Of a stretch of DNA of 64,000 bases, positions 24,409 through 33,251 are shown piece after piece. The notes under the pieces are model-generated. The model was not told where the DNA came from. It made no database searches and was given only the letters and a program-made list of their open reading frames with translations. Source of the stretch: a virus; the IMG/VR virus record IMGVR_UViG_3300025030_000051, positions 48,829-112,828 of that record, one strand, 5' to 3'. Position 1 is the first letter of the stretch, and every line of letters starts with the position of its first letter. The position numbers were made by a program, and so were the translations under genes.

Positions 24409-25527
24409 TCAATAATTTGATTTTTCATAATTAAAAATATCTTTGAATTTCTCTTTATAAAAATTAAGATCTGTAGCCATTTTAATATAATCTTTATTTT
24501 CTTTAATTTCTTTAAGTGCTACTTCATAATTAATTGATTTAATTTTATCAGGAACTTCATTCAATTTTACAACATATTTTCTAAATACTTTTAATAATTC
24601 TGGATAATGTTGTAATCCTCTTTCTAAATTAGCTTCATTGTGAATTAATGAAATTGTATCAGATGCTAATGCTTCAAAGAATCGTATATTAGAAAAATGA
24701 TTAGAATCATAAGATGGAATAATCATTGTAAACCTTGATTTTCCAACTTCTGTATTATACTTATAAATGTTTACAAGTGTATTAATATCTGCAAATTTAT
24801 CCTTTAAGTAAATATTATTTGAAAGTCTTAAATCTTCTAAATTTTGCTTGAGTTTAATAATCTGTGATGTAATATATGTTCTTTTTTTTGTTAGTATTGT
24901 ACAGCCAAAAGTAAAATCAATATTTTTAAAAGATGGATTAATATTATTATAAAAAAATCCGTATTCTACAAATGGCACCCATCTCATATTTTCTGGTGGG
25001 GGACAATCAAAAAAGTACCATCTATTTTTAATAAAATCAGGCTCTTGTGGATCTGTAATCATTTGAAATGATTCAATACCTTTTACTTCTTGAATATAAT
25101 ATGCAAATAATGCTCTATTAAGATAACTAAAATTTATATTAAAATTTGTTTTATAAAAATCACTATGTAATGAATTTTCATAATCTTGTTTAATAGGATC
25201 ATTAATGCCCCTTCTATAATTTTTCATAACTCCTAAATAAACTATTAGATGCTTATCAATTTTATATTTACTTAAAATTTTATCTATAAATGCATATGAT
25301 TTTTTCCAAGATTTTTCTGTAAAATAATCATCTTGCGCATCAATAATAGTAATATTAGGAATATCATATAATGCAAAAAATTTCTTATCTATAGTTTTTC
25401 TTTCCTTGTATGGATTAATAAAATAATAATGATTTTTAGTATCTAAAAAAAGAAATTTAAAATAGTTATTATATTTAGCACTTTCATATCTAGATATCAT
25501 TTTTAAAAAACTCAATAAAATATTCAT
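24409..25527 (-). CDS. glycosyltransferase-like protein, 372 aa
   Basis: The end region SRFTMIIPSYDSNHFSNIRFFEALASDTISLIHNEANLE resembles the donor-binding part of GT-B enzymes ('F-E-A-L-A-x-x-x-x-P'). The N-terminal half is aromatic-rich and unlike GT4 enzymes. T-even alpha-glucosyltransferases, which act on modified cytosine in DNA, have this general build. Because it lies among pyrimidine-metabolism genes, DNA glucosylation is a plausible but unproven role. Confidence 0.5.
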   Translation of the reverse strand: MNILLSFLKMISRYESAKYNNYFKFLFLDTKNHYYFINPYKERKTIDKKFFALYDIPNITIIDAQDDYFTEKSWKKSYAFIDKILSKYKIDKHLIVYLGVMKNYRRGINDPIKQDYENSLHSDFYKTNFNINFSYLNRALFAYYIQEVKGIESFQMITDPQEPDFIKNRWYFFDCPPPENMRWVPFVEYGFFYNNINPSFKNIDFTFGCTILTKKRTYITSQIIKLKQNLEDLRLSNNIYLKDKFADINTLVNIYKYNTEVGKSRFTMIIPSYDSNHFSNIRFFEALASDTISLIHNEANLERGLQHYPELLKVFRKYVVKLNEVPDKIKSINYEVALKEIKENKDYIKMATDLNFYKEKFKDIFNYEKSNY

Positions 25528-25559
25528 ATTTGTTTAATTTACTTTATTGATTAACTTTT

Positions 25560-26555
25560 TCATAAACTTTTATAAATATTTATTATTGAATTATAAGTTT
25601 TTAAAATACCAAGTCTGTCGTTATAAGCTTCATTTGGAAGTTTATAATCAAAAAATTTATAAAAATTTTCAGATATACCATTGTGATTTTTTAAATAATC
25701 TAAATCTTTATTTATTTTTATATGTTTATTTATAAGTTCGTCAAACGTAATACCTGTTAATTCACAAATAATATTTAAATAATGCTTAAAAGGCATCGGT
25801 TTATTTCTACTAATTATAAAATCTTTTCCAGATAAGTTATCAAAATTATTTAATATAAAATAAAACATTTTGGCAAAATATTCACTTCTCATATAGTCTT
25901 TAAAAATTTCAGGATCTAAAAATACTGAGAGTTGTTTATTAGTTTTGTTTATTTTATTTAAATAAATTCTTTCTAATATTTTTCTTATCATAGATGAATT
26001 ATCATATGGAGCATCACCATAAATAAATACAGGCTTTATTGTTAAAAATTTTTGTTTTTTAAGCGATTGTTTTATAGCAAGTTCAGCACTATATTTTGTT
26101 AAACCATATATAGTTTTTGGATTTATTGTAGCAGTTTCATTAAATTTTCCATTATTTTTCATATATTCATCTGGATCAAATATAGCTGTTGTTGAAAAAT
26201 TTATAATTTTACATTTTTTTTTAAGAGCTATATCTATTAAATACTGTGTTCCTAAAACGTTAGACTTAACAGCATCATAAAAATATTTTTCACACTTATC
26301 AGTATTTACATAAGCAGCTGTATGAATTATTATAGAATTTTCATCTAAACTGTTTTGTATATAATTTAAATTTTTTTTACTGGTAATATCAATTTCAGAA
26401 TCTTTAATTTGCTTGTTTTTTAAATAATGAAAAACATTAGTATAAGTCGCATACAACTTATTATATATAATTTCATATTTATTGTAATCTAAAATATCTA
26501 TAATAGATTTAGCTAACATACCTGTATGACCAGTTATAAACAATTTAGTTTTCAT
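25560..26555 (-). CDS. NAD(P)-dependent sugar-nucleotide reductase/epimerase (RmlD-like SDR)
   Basis: 331 residues. ITGHTGMLAKSI (GxxGxxG), IIHTAAYVNTDKCE (N-A-A-A-Y-T-x-V-D-x-x-E type), FSTTAIFDP and YGLTKYSAE (Tyr-x3-Lys). This follows dTDP-4-dehydrorhamnose reductase closely. It would feed a deoxy-sugar donor to the glycosyltransferases. The start overlaps the dUTPase-HAD gene by 11 bases. Confidence 0.85.
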   Translation of the reverse strand: MKTKLFITGHTGMLAKSIIDILDYNKYEIIYNKLYATYTNVFHYLKNKQIKDSEIDITSKKNLNYIQNSLDENSIIIHTAAYVNTDKCEKYFYDAVKSNVLGTQYLIDIALKKKCKIINFSTTAIFDPDEYMKNNGKFNETATINPKTIYGLTKYSAELAIKQSLKKQKFLTIKPVFIYGDAPYDNSSMIRKILERIYLNKINKTNKQLSVFLDPEIFKDYMRSEYFAKMFYFILNNFDNLSGKDFIISRNKPMPFKHYLNIICELTGITFDELINKHIKINKDLDYLKNHNGISENFYKFFDYKLPNEAYNDRLGILKTYNSIINIYKSL

Positions 26556-27519
26556 TTAATAATTTTATAAAGTTTTTATGTTCCTTAAATGAAATTATCC
26601 TATTATCTAACTTTTTTATTATTTCTTCATAAGACAGATCACATATAAATTTATTATATTTAAAAAATACAGTAAATCCATTTTTAGCTAAAATATTACA
26701 ATTATCTATATCATCATCAAACACAAATTTTTTGTCATTATTATTAAAATTTTTAATAATATATTTTTCTTTTTGTTCCTCCCAAATTATTGCATCATAT
26801 TTAAATTTATTATTTTTAAGCCATTCTAGTGTATCTGAATAAATTCTAGATATTTTTTTATATGGTCTTGCTGTTATCAAAATAATAAAATAATTTCTTT
26901 TACTTAATTCATCTAACAACTCTTTAGAATCATCTATAATAGCCATTTTTCTTTTAATGCCAGATAAGCGATACAATGTTTTTAATTCATATAATTGTAA
27001 TTTAGGAATTATTTTTTCTAATTCTTCTAAATTTTTAATATTTTTATTTAATTTTTCATTAACAAAATCTATAAAACATTTTGGCCAATTTGCAATAACC
27101 CCATCAATATCAATAAATGCAATATTTTTATCTTTTTTATTTTTTATATTATTTAACATAATATTTTGATCAAACTTATCGTTTACAACATTAGATTTAT
27201 CTATAAATTTATTATAAATTTGTTCATAAGTAAAACCATTTATTATAAGAGTTTCTAATAAATATTTTAATGTATCTATTCCTTCTTCTAATAAATTATC
27301 TTTAACGTCATCACCGTCTTTGTCGACGTGTGATTTCCAATCAACCTCATCTAATAATTCACTTGCTTCTTTTATCGTGGCTAAAATAAATTCTTTATTC
27401 CACTTTATTGTTAATTCTTTATCTTCAATTATTTTACTATAATCAATATTATATTTTACTTTAAAAAATTTTTCAGTAAATTTTTTTTGAATATTATAAA
27501 TTTCTTCTAATCTATCCAT
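26545..27519 (-). CDS. fusion of all-alpha dUTPase/MazG-type NTP pyrophosphatase and HAD nucleotidase
   Basis: 324 residues. Residues about 1-120 form an all-alpha dUTPase-like domain: KEASELLDEVDW (E-x2-E) at 50-61 and LLEEGIDTLKYLLE (E-x2-D) at 76-89, ending VNDKFDQN. Residues about 130-324 are a HAD phosphatase: DIDGVIANW at 137-145 (nucleophile Asp), LITARP (Thr motif) and VFDDDIDNC (acidic pair). One chain could convert dUTP to dUMP and further to deoxyuridine, or act on another dNTP. The fusion is unusual and suits a phage that excludes uracil or a normal base. Confidence 0.8.
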   Translation of the reverse strand: MDRLEEIYNIQKKFTEKFFKVKYNIDYSKIIEDKELTIKWNKEFILATIKEASELLDEVDWKSHVDKDGDDVKDNLLEEGIDTLKYLLETLIINGFTYEQIYNKFIDKSNVVNDKFDQNIMLNNIKNKKDKNIAFIDIDGVIANWPKCFIDFVNEKLNKNIKNLEELEKIIPKLQLYELKTLYRLSGIKRKMAIIDDSKELLDELSKRNYFIILITARPYKKISRIYSDTLEWLKNNKFKYDAIIWEEQKEKYIIKNFNNNDKKFVFDDDIDNCNILAKNGFTVFFKYNKFICDLSYEEIIKKLDNRIISFKEHKNFIKLLNEN

Positions 27520-28419
27520 TTATTTTTCAAATCTTTCAATTATTTGTTCCATTTTTATTTTGTGTGACCATTGTGCATAACGACCAATATGAATTATATT
27601 ATTTCCAGTTTTATTTATGTTATCATAAGAAAATTTAATTTGAGCAAATGGAAGTGTAATTTTATCTAAAACCTTATATTCATCCATTAAAATATCTGTT
27701 TTTCCTTTCACTTCAAAAACCACATAATCTTCAAATAAATTACAACGATGCCATTGAGTAGAAGCTATTGAATAGAAATATTCTAATTGTAAACTATTTT
27801 TTATGTTTTTTAAATAATTGTTATATTCACATTTAAAAAATGTTGTATTGAATGCTGTAAAATCATGATTATTTATATTAATTTTGGATAATTTTTGAAA
27901 CATATTTATAGGAAGAGTATTGATTAAAAAATCATATTTTTTTTCTTGTGATGATACTAAATATAAAATATTTTTCTCAATATCAATTTTTTTTACTTTA
28001 TCTATAATAATTCTTTCAAAAACTAATTCTTCTAATCTTTTAAGAATTAAATTATAGTCAATATCAAAAACAGTAAGTTTATTTTTACCAGAAGATAGTA
28101 CTGATGGGTGTATTTCATTCTTATTTAATTCTCTAGTTTTTAAAGCATATTTTTTCTTAAAATTACCATCAATATAATCTTTTATTGAACTATCTTCGTA
28201 CATATAACCAATTTTAACTTCTCTAATTTTTATGTCTTCTAATATAATTTTATTAAAAAAAGATTTTGTATGTTTATTTACTTCAAGTAAACGAGGTCCT
28301 AGTTGAAATTTATTAAGATTTTGCCATCCACCAATACGATCAGTAATGAGTTCATATTTTTTATTATAAAATGCTGAAACTAATCCAGCAACACCCCCTC
28401 CAATAACAAATAATTTAAT
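27520..28419 (-). CDS. FAD/NAD-dependent oxidoreductase (UDP-galactopyranose mutase/amine oxidase-like), ATT start
   Basis: An ATG lies at 28203, but the same frame extends upstream through KLFVIGGGVAGLVSAFYNKKYELITDR, an unmistakable FAD-binding GxGxxG strand, so the gene must start earlier. No ATG, GTG or TTG is available. ATT at 28419 lies 6 nt from a strong GGGAG (28426-28430), and ATA at 28425 overlaps the stop of the previous gene. C-terminal IIHIGRYAQWSHKIKMEQI is the second FAD contact of the mutase/oxidase family. About 299 residues. Role: sugar ring mutase or base/amine oxidation; undecided. Confidence 0.8.
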   Translation of the reverse strand: MKLFVIGGGVAGLVSAFYNKKYELITDRIGGWQNLNKFQLGPRLLEVNKHTKSFFNKIILEDIKIREVKIGYMYEDSSIKDYIDGNFKKKYALKTRELNKNEIHPSVLSSGKNKLTVFDIDYNLILKRLEELVFERIIIDKVKKIDIEKNILYLVSSQEKKYDFLINTLPINMFQKLSKININNHDFTAFNTTFFKCEYNNYLKNIKNSLQLEYFYSIASTQWHRCNLFEDYVVFEVKGKTDILMDEYKVLDKITLPFAQIKFSYDNINKTGNNIIHIGRYAQWSHKIKMEQIIERFEK

Positions 28420-28421
28420 AT

Positions 28422-28655
28422 TTATCTCCCATTCGAGAATTGCTTGTTAGCTTTATGAATATTAAAATCAAAAATAATTAATTTATTCCAATATTTCAAA
28501 TCATTTATCATCTTAATTCTTATAGGCTGCCAAATAAATCTCCAAAAATCATCAGTGATATAAGAAATTTTCTCCTGTCTTCCCAATTCCAAGAATCCAA
28601 TACATGGTTGACACGTATATATTATATTAAAAATCTCTTTTGATATTTCAATCAT
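28422..28655 (-). CDS. hypothetical protein, 77 aa
   Basis: MIEISKEIFNIIYTCQPCIGF...; Trp-rich centre (FWRFIWQPIRI). Stop TAA and the following GGGAG form the start signal of the FAD gene. Not recognised. Confidence 0.55.
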   Translation of the reverse strand: MIEISKEIFNIIYTCQPCIGFLELGRQEKISYITDDFWRFIWQPIRIKMINDLKYWNKLIIFDFNIHKANKQFSNGR

Positions 28656-28678
28656 TTTTTTAAAATTTCACTAAAATA

Positions 28679-28768
28679 TTAAAATCTTTTGCGAACAAAC
28701 ATTATCAACCAATCTATAAATTGTATTCCATAAGCTCCTTTAATTTTTATTTTTTCATTGTATAACAC
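28679..28768 (-). CDS. possible small protein, 29 aa, GTG start
   Basis: Reads LYNEKIKIKGAYGIQFIDWLIM; it looks like the tail of a larger protein and may be a gene remnant. A separate ATG frame with a GGAG site nearby is only five codons long. Weak. Confidence 0.25.
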   Translation of the reverse strand: MLYNEKIKIKGAYGIQFIDWLIMFVRKRF

Positions 28769-28790
28769 TTATAATTAAATAACATTCCTA

Positions 28791-29243
28791 TTATTTTGAA
28801 ACTACTATGATTCTTTCATCTATTAAAATATTTTCTATAACTAATCTAACATCATTCCAGCTTAGTTTTCCGTTGCCGCATCCTGGTCTTGGAAAATATA
28901 CCTTTGAAATATTTTTTGTATAATATGAATTATTTAAATACACTATTAACTGCCTTGCTGACCTTTCAATTAATTTTATATCTGAATTTTCTGTCCATAT
29001 ATGCTTTGTTGGAAAAGTAAACATTCTGTATCTATCTAACATATATACATTGTTGCCAAAGTTTTTTAATAAGTGTCCTAATTCTTTTGGCAATAAAAAG
29101 AATTTTTCTTTGGCTTGAAGTGCGATTCCCCTACCCATTACTGCTTCTTTATTCTTCTTAACAAATCCATTAGTAGTAATACAGATATAAGATTCTTTGT
29201 CTGAATTATAGAGATCCCAGATATTAGCTTTTATTTCTTTCAT
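28791..29243 (-). CDS. macro-domain ADP-ribose phosphatase-like protein
   Basis: 150 residues. ITTNGFVKKNKEAVMGRGIALQA (the macro-domain 'N-G-x-x-x-x-x-x-x-M-G-x-G-I-A' loop), then FPTKHIWTENSDIKLIERSARQL and YFPRPGCGNGKLSW (G-C-G-N-G). These are the ADP-ribose-binding loops of small phage macrodomain proteins, which hydrolyse ADP-ribose-1''-phosphate or remove ADP-ribose. It may counter ADP-ribosylation or NAD-based defence. Confidence 0.9.
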   Translation of the reverse strand: MKEIKANIWDLYNSDKESYICITTNGFVKKNKEAVMGRGIALQAKEKFFLLPKELGHLLKNFGNNVYMLDRYRMFTFPTKHIWTENSDIKLIERSARQLIVYLNNSYYTKNISKVYFPRPGCGNGKLSWNDVRLVIENILIDERIIVVSK

Positions 29244-29439
29244 TTTCTTTTTTGACTGATGAATAACCGTCTTTCGACCACGAATCCCCTCTAAACTCTA
29301 TAGTTGGCAGAAATATAACTGTTTCCATTTTATCATTACACTGAGGACAGATTCTTCTTGAACTGTTAAATTCTTCTAATGTTAGTCTTATATCTTTTTC
29401 AATTAACTTGCAATTTTTGCACTTGAAGTCGTATAACAT
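29224..29439 (-). CDS. FmdB-type zinc-ribbon regulatory protein
   Basis: 71 residues: YDFKCKNCKLIEKDIR at the start and ICPQCNDKMETVIFLP in the middle give the CxxC ... CxxC ribbon of the FmdB family, followed by the usual FRGDSWSKDGY tail. Function of the family is unclear; zinc binding is expected. Overlaps the macro-domain gene. Confidence 0.85.
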   Translation of the reverse strand: MLYDFKCKNCKLIEKDIRLTLEEFNSSRRICPQCNDKMETVIFLPTIEFRGDSWSKDGYSSVKKENERNKS

Positions 29440-29474
29440 TTATTTATCTTAAATATAATTTAAAATTCAATTAA

Positions 29475-31028
29475 TTAAACAAAAATTAATGCTTGCTGGT
29501 ACCATAGTGGAAATAATTTTCTATTATTTTTATAGAAAAAAATAAAACTACTATCTAATATATATGTTTTGCACCAGTCATTTTCATTTCTTATAGATCT
29601 ACCACTGCTTTGAATTATTGTTTTTGCTGTCTCTAAAAGATACCAATCTTTAACTCTTTTCTTTTTTTCTACAATAAAATTATCACCAAGATTTGGAAAT
29701 GGTGTTTTAACTATAATTTGAAATCTTGACAGATCGTCGTATAAGTCAATACCTTCTGTCATTGATGGAGAAATTAAAATTGTTGGTTTATCACTTTTTA
29801 AATGTAACTCATACATTTCCATTCTATTGCTAGAATCGTGAGAAATAAATCTATTTGTCTTTACATTTTTTACAATATAATCAGCTATTTTATATGATGT
29901 ACAATGTATCAATCCTTTGTCTAATCTGTGTTCTGCAATTAATTTAGTTATTGCATTAGCTATTTTTGGTAAATTATTATCAATATCCCTATAATTTAAA
30001 GATCCAACATTTACTGAAAATACAGTTCTGTTTTCTTTTTTAAATGGTGAATCTAATGATAAGAATTCAGTTTCTTCTACTGATATTCCTATATTTCTAC
30101 AATATATTTCTTTATCTAATATAGTTCCACTCATTAATAATATTTTTTCACCTACACAAAATAGTTGTTTATGAGAATATTTAGAAGAAAATAACGGTTT
30201 TAATGAAAGTTCATCTTCTTCTTTATTTACACTCAATATCCATTCATCTTTATTAAATCTTGATACACATCTGTCTAATTGTTTAATATACCTTTCAATA
30301 TTATTTAATTGTTTTAATAAATTTTTATTTTTTATTAACTGATCTTGACTTAAGTTTTTAATTTTTTGGTCTAAATAATCTTTTATTTTAACAAGATTTA
30401 TTATTAAATATTCTTTTATCCAAGAAAAAATTTCATCAATAGAGTGAATTTTATTTTTTGGCCATTCTAAATTGTAATTTTCTATATTATATTTATTTAT
30501 GTTTATGGAGATAAAATCTGAAATTGCAGCATCAATTGTGTGTGCCTCATCCACAACTAATAATTTTCTTTGCTTAATTTCATCTGAATATTCTATATGA
30601 TTTAAGAAAAAAGCAACATTAGTTAAAGATATTTTATTACTTAAAAAATTTCTTTTATCTTGTTGATAAATACATTGACAATATTTATTTTTAAAAACTT
30701 TATTTATTAATGATCCAAGTTGACATGAAACATATTTTCCAGGACATTCATAATGTTCTTTAGACCATATTGAAGATATAAAAGAAAAATCATTTTGATA
30801 TTGTTTTTGTAAAATTCTTTGAGGAGTTATAACCCATGCTTCATTTAAATATCTTGCAACTGTAATTGCAATAGCAGATTTGCCAGATCCGGGACTACCC
30901 TCAAGCAAAGCAAATCTTTTGTTTTTATTTATAAAAATATTTAAAATAAAATTAATAGCTTCTTCTTGTTGTGACCGTACCTTTTCAAAAGGAAAAAATT
31001 GCAACCAGTTTTTCTTAGTTATCATCAT
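29475..31028 (-). CDS. DinG/XPD-like superfamily 2 DNA helicase with Fe-S cysteines
   Basis: 517 residues. QQEEAINFI (Q-like), Walker A GSPGSGKS at 44-51, four Cys at about 95, 102, 117 and 119 in the place of the XPD/DinG Fe-S domain, DEAH at 160-163, LLMSGTI (motif III), ILISPSMTEGIDL (motif V) and IIQSSGRSIR (motif VI). This is a 5'-3' DNA helicase of the Rad3/DinG group. It probably serves recombination or replication restart, like the accessory helicases of T4. The methyltransferase gene overlaps its start. Confidence 0.9.
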   Translation of the reverse strand: MMITKKNWLQFFPFEKVRSQQEEAINFILNIFINKNKRFALLEGSPGSGKSAIAITVARYLNEAWVITPQRILQKQYQNDFSFISSIWSKEHYECPGKYVSCQLGSLINKVFKNKYCQCIYQQDKRNFLSNKISLTNVAFFLNHIEYSDEIKQRKLLVVDEAHTIDAAISDFISININKYNIENYNLEWPKNKIHSIDEIFSWIKEYLIINLVKIKDYLDQKIKNLSQDQLIKNKNLLKQLNNIERYIKQLDRCVSRFNKDEWILSVNKEEDELSLKPLFSSKYSHKQLFCVGEKILLMSGTILDKEIYCRNIGISVEETEFLSLDSPFKKENRTVFSVNVGSLNYRDIDNNLPKIANAITKLIAEHRLDKGLIHCTSYKIADYIVKNVKTNRFISHDSSNRMEMYELHLKSDKPTILISPSMTEGIDLYDDLSRFQIIVKTPFPNLGDNFIVEKKKRVKDWYLLETAKTIIQSSGRSIRNENDWCKTYILDSSFIFFYKNNRKLFPLWYQQALIFV

Positions 31029-31719
31029 TTAATTTTAATCTATTTTTAGCAATGTTTATCCATGTTTTGTCATTATCACATAATAAAAAACGACGATTTA
31101 AATTTTGACAAGCTACACCAGTAGTACCACTACCACAAAAATAATCTAATATTAAATCATTTTCATCTGTTCTATTTTGAATAATATATTCTAATAATTT
31201 AATTGGCTTTTGTGTTGGATGACCAACATACTCTTTTGTAGAAAGTTTACCCTTAAAGTATGCTTTTACTCTTTTTTTAATTTTTATATTCTCATTTAAT
31301 TGTAATCTTGATTTTTCTGGATTTTCTTTGCTAAAATGTAAAATGAGTTCATGGATATTTCCCATTATATTTAAATTTCCAGAATTCATATCACCCTTAT
31401 CCCACACAAAATCTTGGTTATATTTAAATTTATTTTTTATAATATTGAATATCTTAACTAGCGAATCAAATCTTCCATGTATATAAAAACTCTTGTTTTC
31501 TTTTAATATTCTATAAGATGAATCTATTATTTTTACCCAATCTAAATTTTCAATAGAAGAATCATTATTTATTTTTGATTTTATGGCTTTTTTATTAAAT
31601 CCATAATTATAATTTATACCATAGGGCGGATCTATTATTATTAAATCAATAGAATTATCATCTATTAATTTCATTATTTCTAAACAATCTCCAAGATATA
31701 TTTTATTTATTTCTATCAT
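31015..31719 (-). CDS. DNA (adenine-N6 or cytosine-N4) methyltransferase, beta class
   Basis: 234 residues. DPPYG at 30-34 (motif IV) precedes DYFCGSGTTGVACQNL near 200 (motif I), the beta-class order, with GHPTQKPIKLLEYII (motif X) between. It would methylate A-N6 or C-N4 in a short site. No partner restriction enzyme is next to it, so it is likely a protective orphan methylase. Confidence 0.9.
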   Translation of the reverse strand: MIEINKIYLGDCLEIMKLIDDNSIDLIIIDPPYGINYNYGFNKKAIKSKINNDSSIENLDWVKIIDSSYRILKENKSFYIHGRFDSLVKIFNIIKNKFKYNQDFVWDKGDMNSGNLNIMGNIHELILHFSKENPEKSRLQLNENIKIKKRVKAYFKGKLSTKEYVGHPTQKPIKLLEYIIQNRTDENDLILDYFCGSGTTGVACQNLNRRFLLCDNDKTWINIAKNRLKLNDDN

Positions 31720-32118
31720 TTATTCTAAAAACAAATAAATTCCTAAAGCTAATAATGGTAATTTTAAATATTCAACTTTGTTTAAAATGCTTGATGAGTT
31801 GCTACCATTAAAACCTCTTAAATCTAGGGTTAAATCATATAAAATCCAATAAACAATAGCAGACAAGAATGTTCTTTTAGAAATATCTAATAAACTTTTA
31901 TCACTTGAAATTGCTATTGATATACCAAGATTTACTGCAGAAATATTTTCTATAAATTTAAATGTGTGCCACTGCTTATTTATTTGATAGGCTTTATCAA
32001 AATCTAAATTATATAAATTTCTTTCTTCTAGTTTTAATGATTCTGTATAACCACTTGAAATTGGATAAAATAACATTGATAACAAATACCATATTAAAGT
32101 AATCAAAATAATCCTCAA
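31720..32118 (-). CDS. small membrane protein, 132 aa, TTG start
   Basis: Starts RIILITLIWYLLSMLFYP, a hydrophobic first segment. A second (FLSAIVYWILYDLTL) and a third (LKLPLLALGIYLFL) suggest three membrane helices. TTG overlaps the TGA of the preceding short gene. Unknown role. Confidence 0.6.
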   Translation of the reverse strand: MRIILITLIWYLLSMLFYPISSGYTESLKLEERNLYNLDFDKAYQINKQWHTFKFIENISAVNLGISIAISSDKSLLDISKRTFLSAIVYWILYDLTLDLRGFNGSNSSSILNKVEYLKLPLLALGIYLFLE

Positions 32119-32177
32119 TAATCAAAAATAATTTTTTCAACTAAAGATTTTTTATTTTTAAATTTAATGATTTTCAT
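32115..32177 (-). CDS. possible microprotein, 20 aa
   Basis: MKIIKFKNKKSLVEK...; ATG overlaps the MazG stop and its TGA overlaps the next TTG, so it links two real genes without a gap. Confidence 0.35.
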   Translation of the reverse strand: MKIIKFKNKKSLVEKIIFDY

Positions 32178-32503
32178 CTATTATCTCCACTTCCCTTTAA
32201 AACATCTCTATCTTTTCTATCAAATAATTTTTCTATATTTTCGATTGCCACTTCATTTAAATTAAATTCTAAATCAGAACATAAATTTGCAATATACCAT
32301 AAAACATCTCCACATTCTCTTTTTAATTGAATTAATTGTTCTTTCGTTAATTTTCCAGCATCATTATCTCTAATCCATTTGCCTATTTTTCCAGCAACTT
32401 CTCCTGTTTCTCCAGCTAATCCAAGAGCTGAATATATTATTTTAAATCTTTCGGGATATATTGCAGTTAATCGAGCACTTTTTTGATATTCATTAAATGT
32501 CAT
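32174..32503 (-). CDS. MazG-like nucleotide pyrophosphohydrolase, 109 aa
   Basis: GLAGETGEVAGKIGKWIRD followed by KRECGDVLWYIANL is the MazG Mg-binding pattern (E-x2-E, then E-x2-D). It hydrolyses NTPs or dNTPs to monophosphates. In phages it cleans the nucleotide pool or lowers alarmones. Confidence 0.9.
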   Translation of the reverse strand: MTFNEYQKSARLTAIYPERFKIIYSALGLAGETGEVAGKIGKWIRDNDAGKLTKEQLIQLKRECGDVLWYIANLCSDLEFNLNEVAIENIEKLFDRKDRDVLKGSGDNR

Positions 32504-32506
32504 AAA

Positions 32507-32689
32507 TTAAAACTCATTTTTATTAAAAATCATATTTAAAAAATTCTGCCATAACTGCCAATATCGCTTATATTTAATTGTATAAAAAAATCTTTTATAA
32601 TTTAAATACAATCTATACTTCCAATTATATTTTATTTTTTCTAATTCTTCTGGAGTTCTAACCCAGCCAGTAAAATCAACTTCATACAT
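32507..32689 (-). CDS. small hypothetical protein, 60 aa
   Basis: MYEVDFTGWVRTPEEL...; many Tyr/Trp and Lys. It may be basic and nucleic-acid binding but is not recognised. Confidence 0.5.
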   Translation of the reverse strand: MYEVDFTGWVRTPEELEKIKYNWKYRLYLNYKRFFYTIKYKRYWQLWQNFLNMIFNKNEF

Positions 32690-33251
32690 TTAATTTTCTA
32701 CTATATTTATTCCAAATTGTTAAATCATATTCTGCATACGACATATTTTCTTTTTCAGCTAAAGAAATTATAATTTTTTCTAATTCTAAATATTTACTTT
32801 TTGATGGTGTATTTTTTGGTACATCATGACCAAGAAATTTTAAGTGTTGTAATATATGAACATCAAGTCCACTTAATTTTTGATTTTTTCTACTATGTAA
32901 TAAAAAGCACCTTGAAGTTTTTAATCCAATTCCTTTAACTGATTCTAATTCTTTTATTGAACATTTTTTTAAATCTACATTTTTATTTATTAAATCAATA
33001 ATATATTTTGATTTATAATTATAACATCCAATACCCGATTCTTTTAATAAAACTTTTATTTGTTCAAGAGAATATTTTTTTAAAGAATTAAATGGTCCAT
33101 TTTTATAACCATCAATTTTATTTAATAATTTATCTAAAGATTTTGCTGTATTTTTAGCATTCTTACCAGCTACCAAAATCCAAAATATAATTGTTTCTTC
33201 TAATTGAAATTTAGTCTGATTATAATTTGTAATTTCTTGTGGATTAATCAT
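32682..33251 (-). CDS. HhH-GPD DNA glycosylase-like protein, 189 aa
   Basis: ELESVKGIGLKTSRCFLLH is a helix-hairpin-helix, followed 20 residues on by GLDVHILQHL with the conserved catalytic Asp of the HhH-GPD family. The Lys of bifunctional enzymes is not present in the hairpin, so it would be monofunctional. No C-terminal Fe-S cluster. Likely base-excision; relatives have been tied to modified-thymine chemistry, so a role in base modification is possible. Confidence 0.75.
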   Translation of the reverse strand: MINPQEITNYNQTKFQLEETIIFWILVAGKNAKNTAKSLDKLLNKIDGYKNGPFNSLKKYSLEQIKVLLKESGIGCYNYKSKYIIDLINKNVDLKKCSIKELESVKGIGLKTSRCFLLHSRKNQKLSGLDVHILQHLKFLGHDVPKNTPSKSKYLELEKIIISLAEKENMSYAEYDLTIWNKYSRKLNV

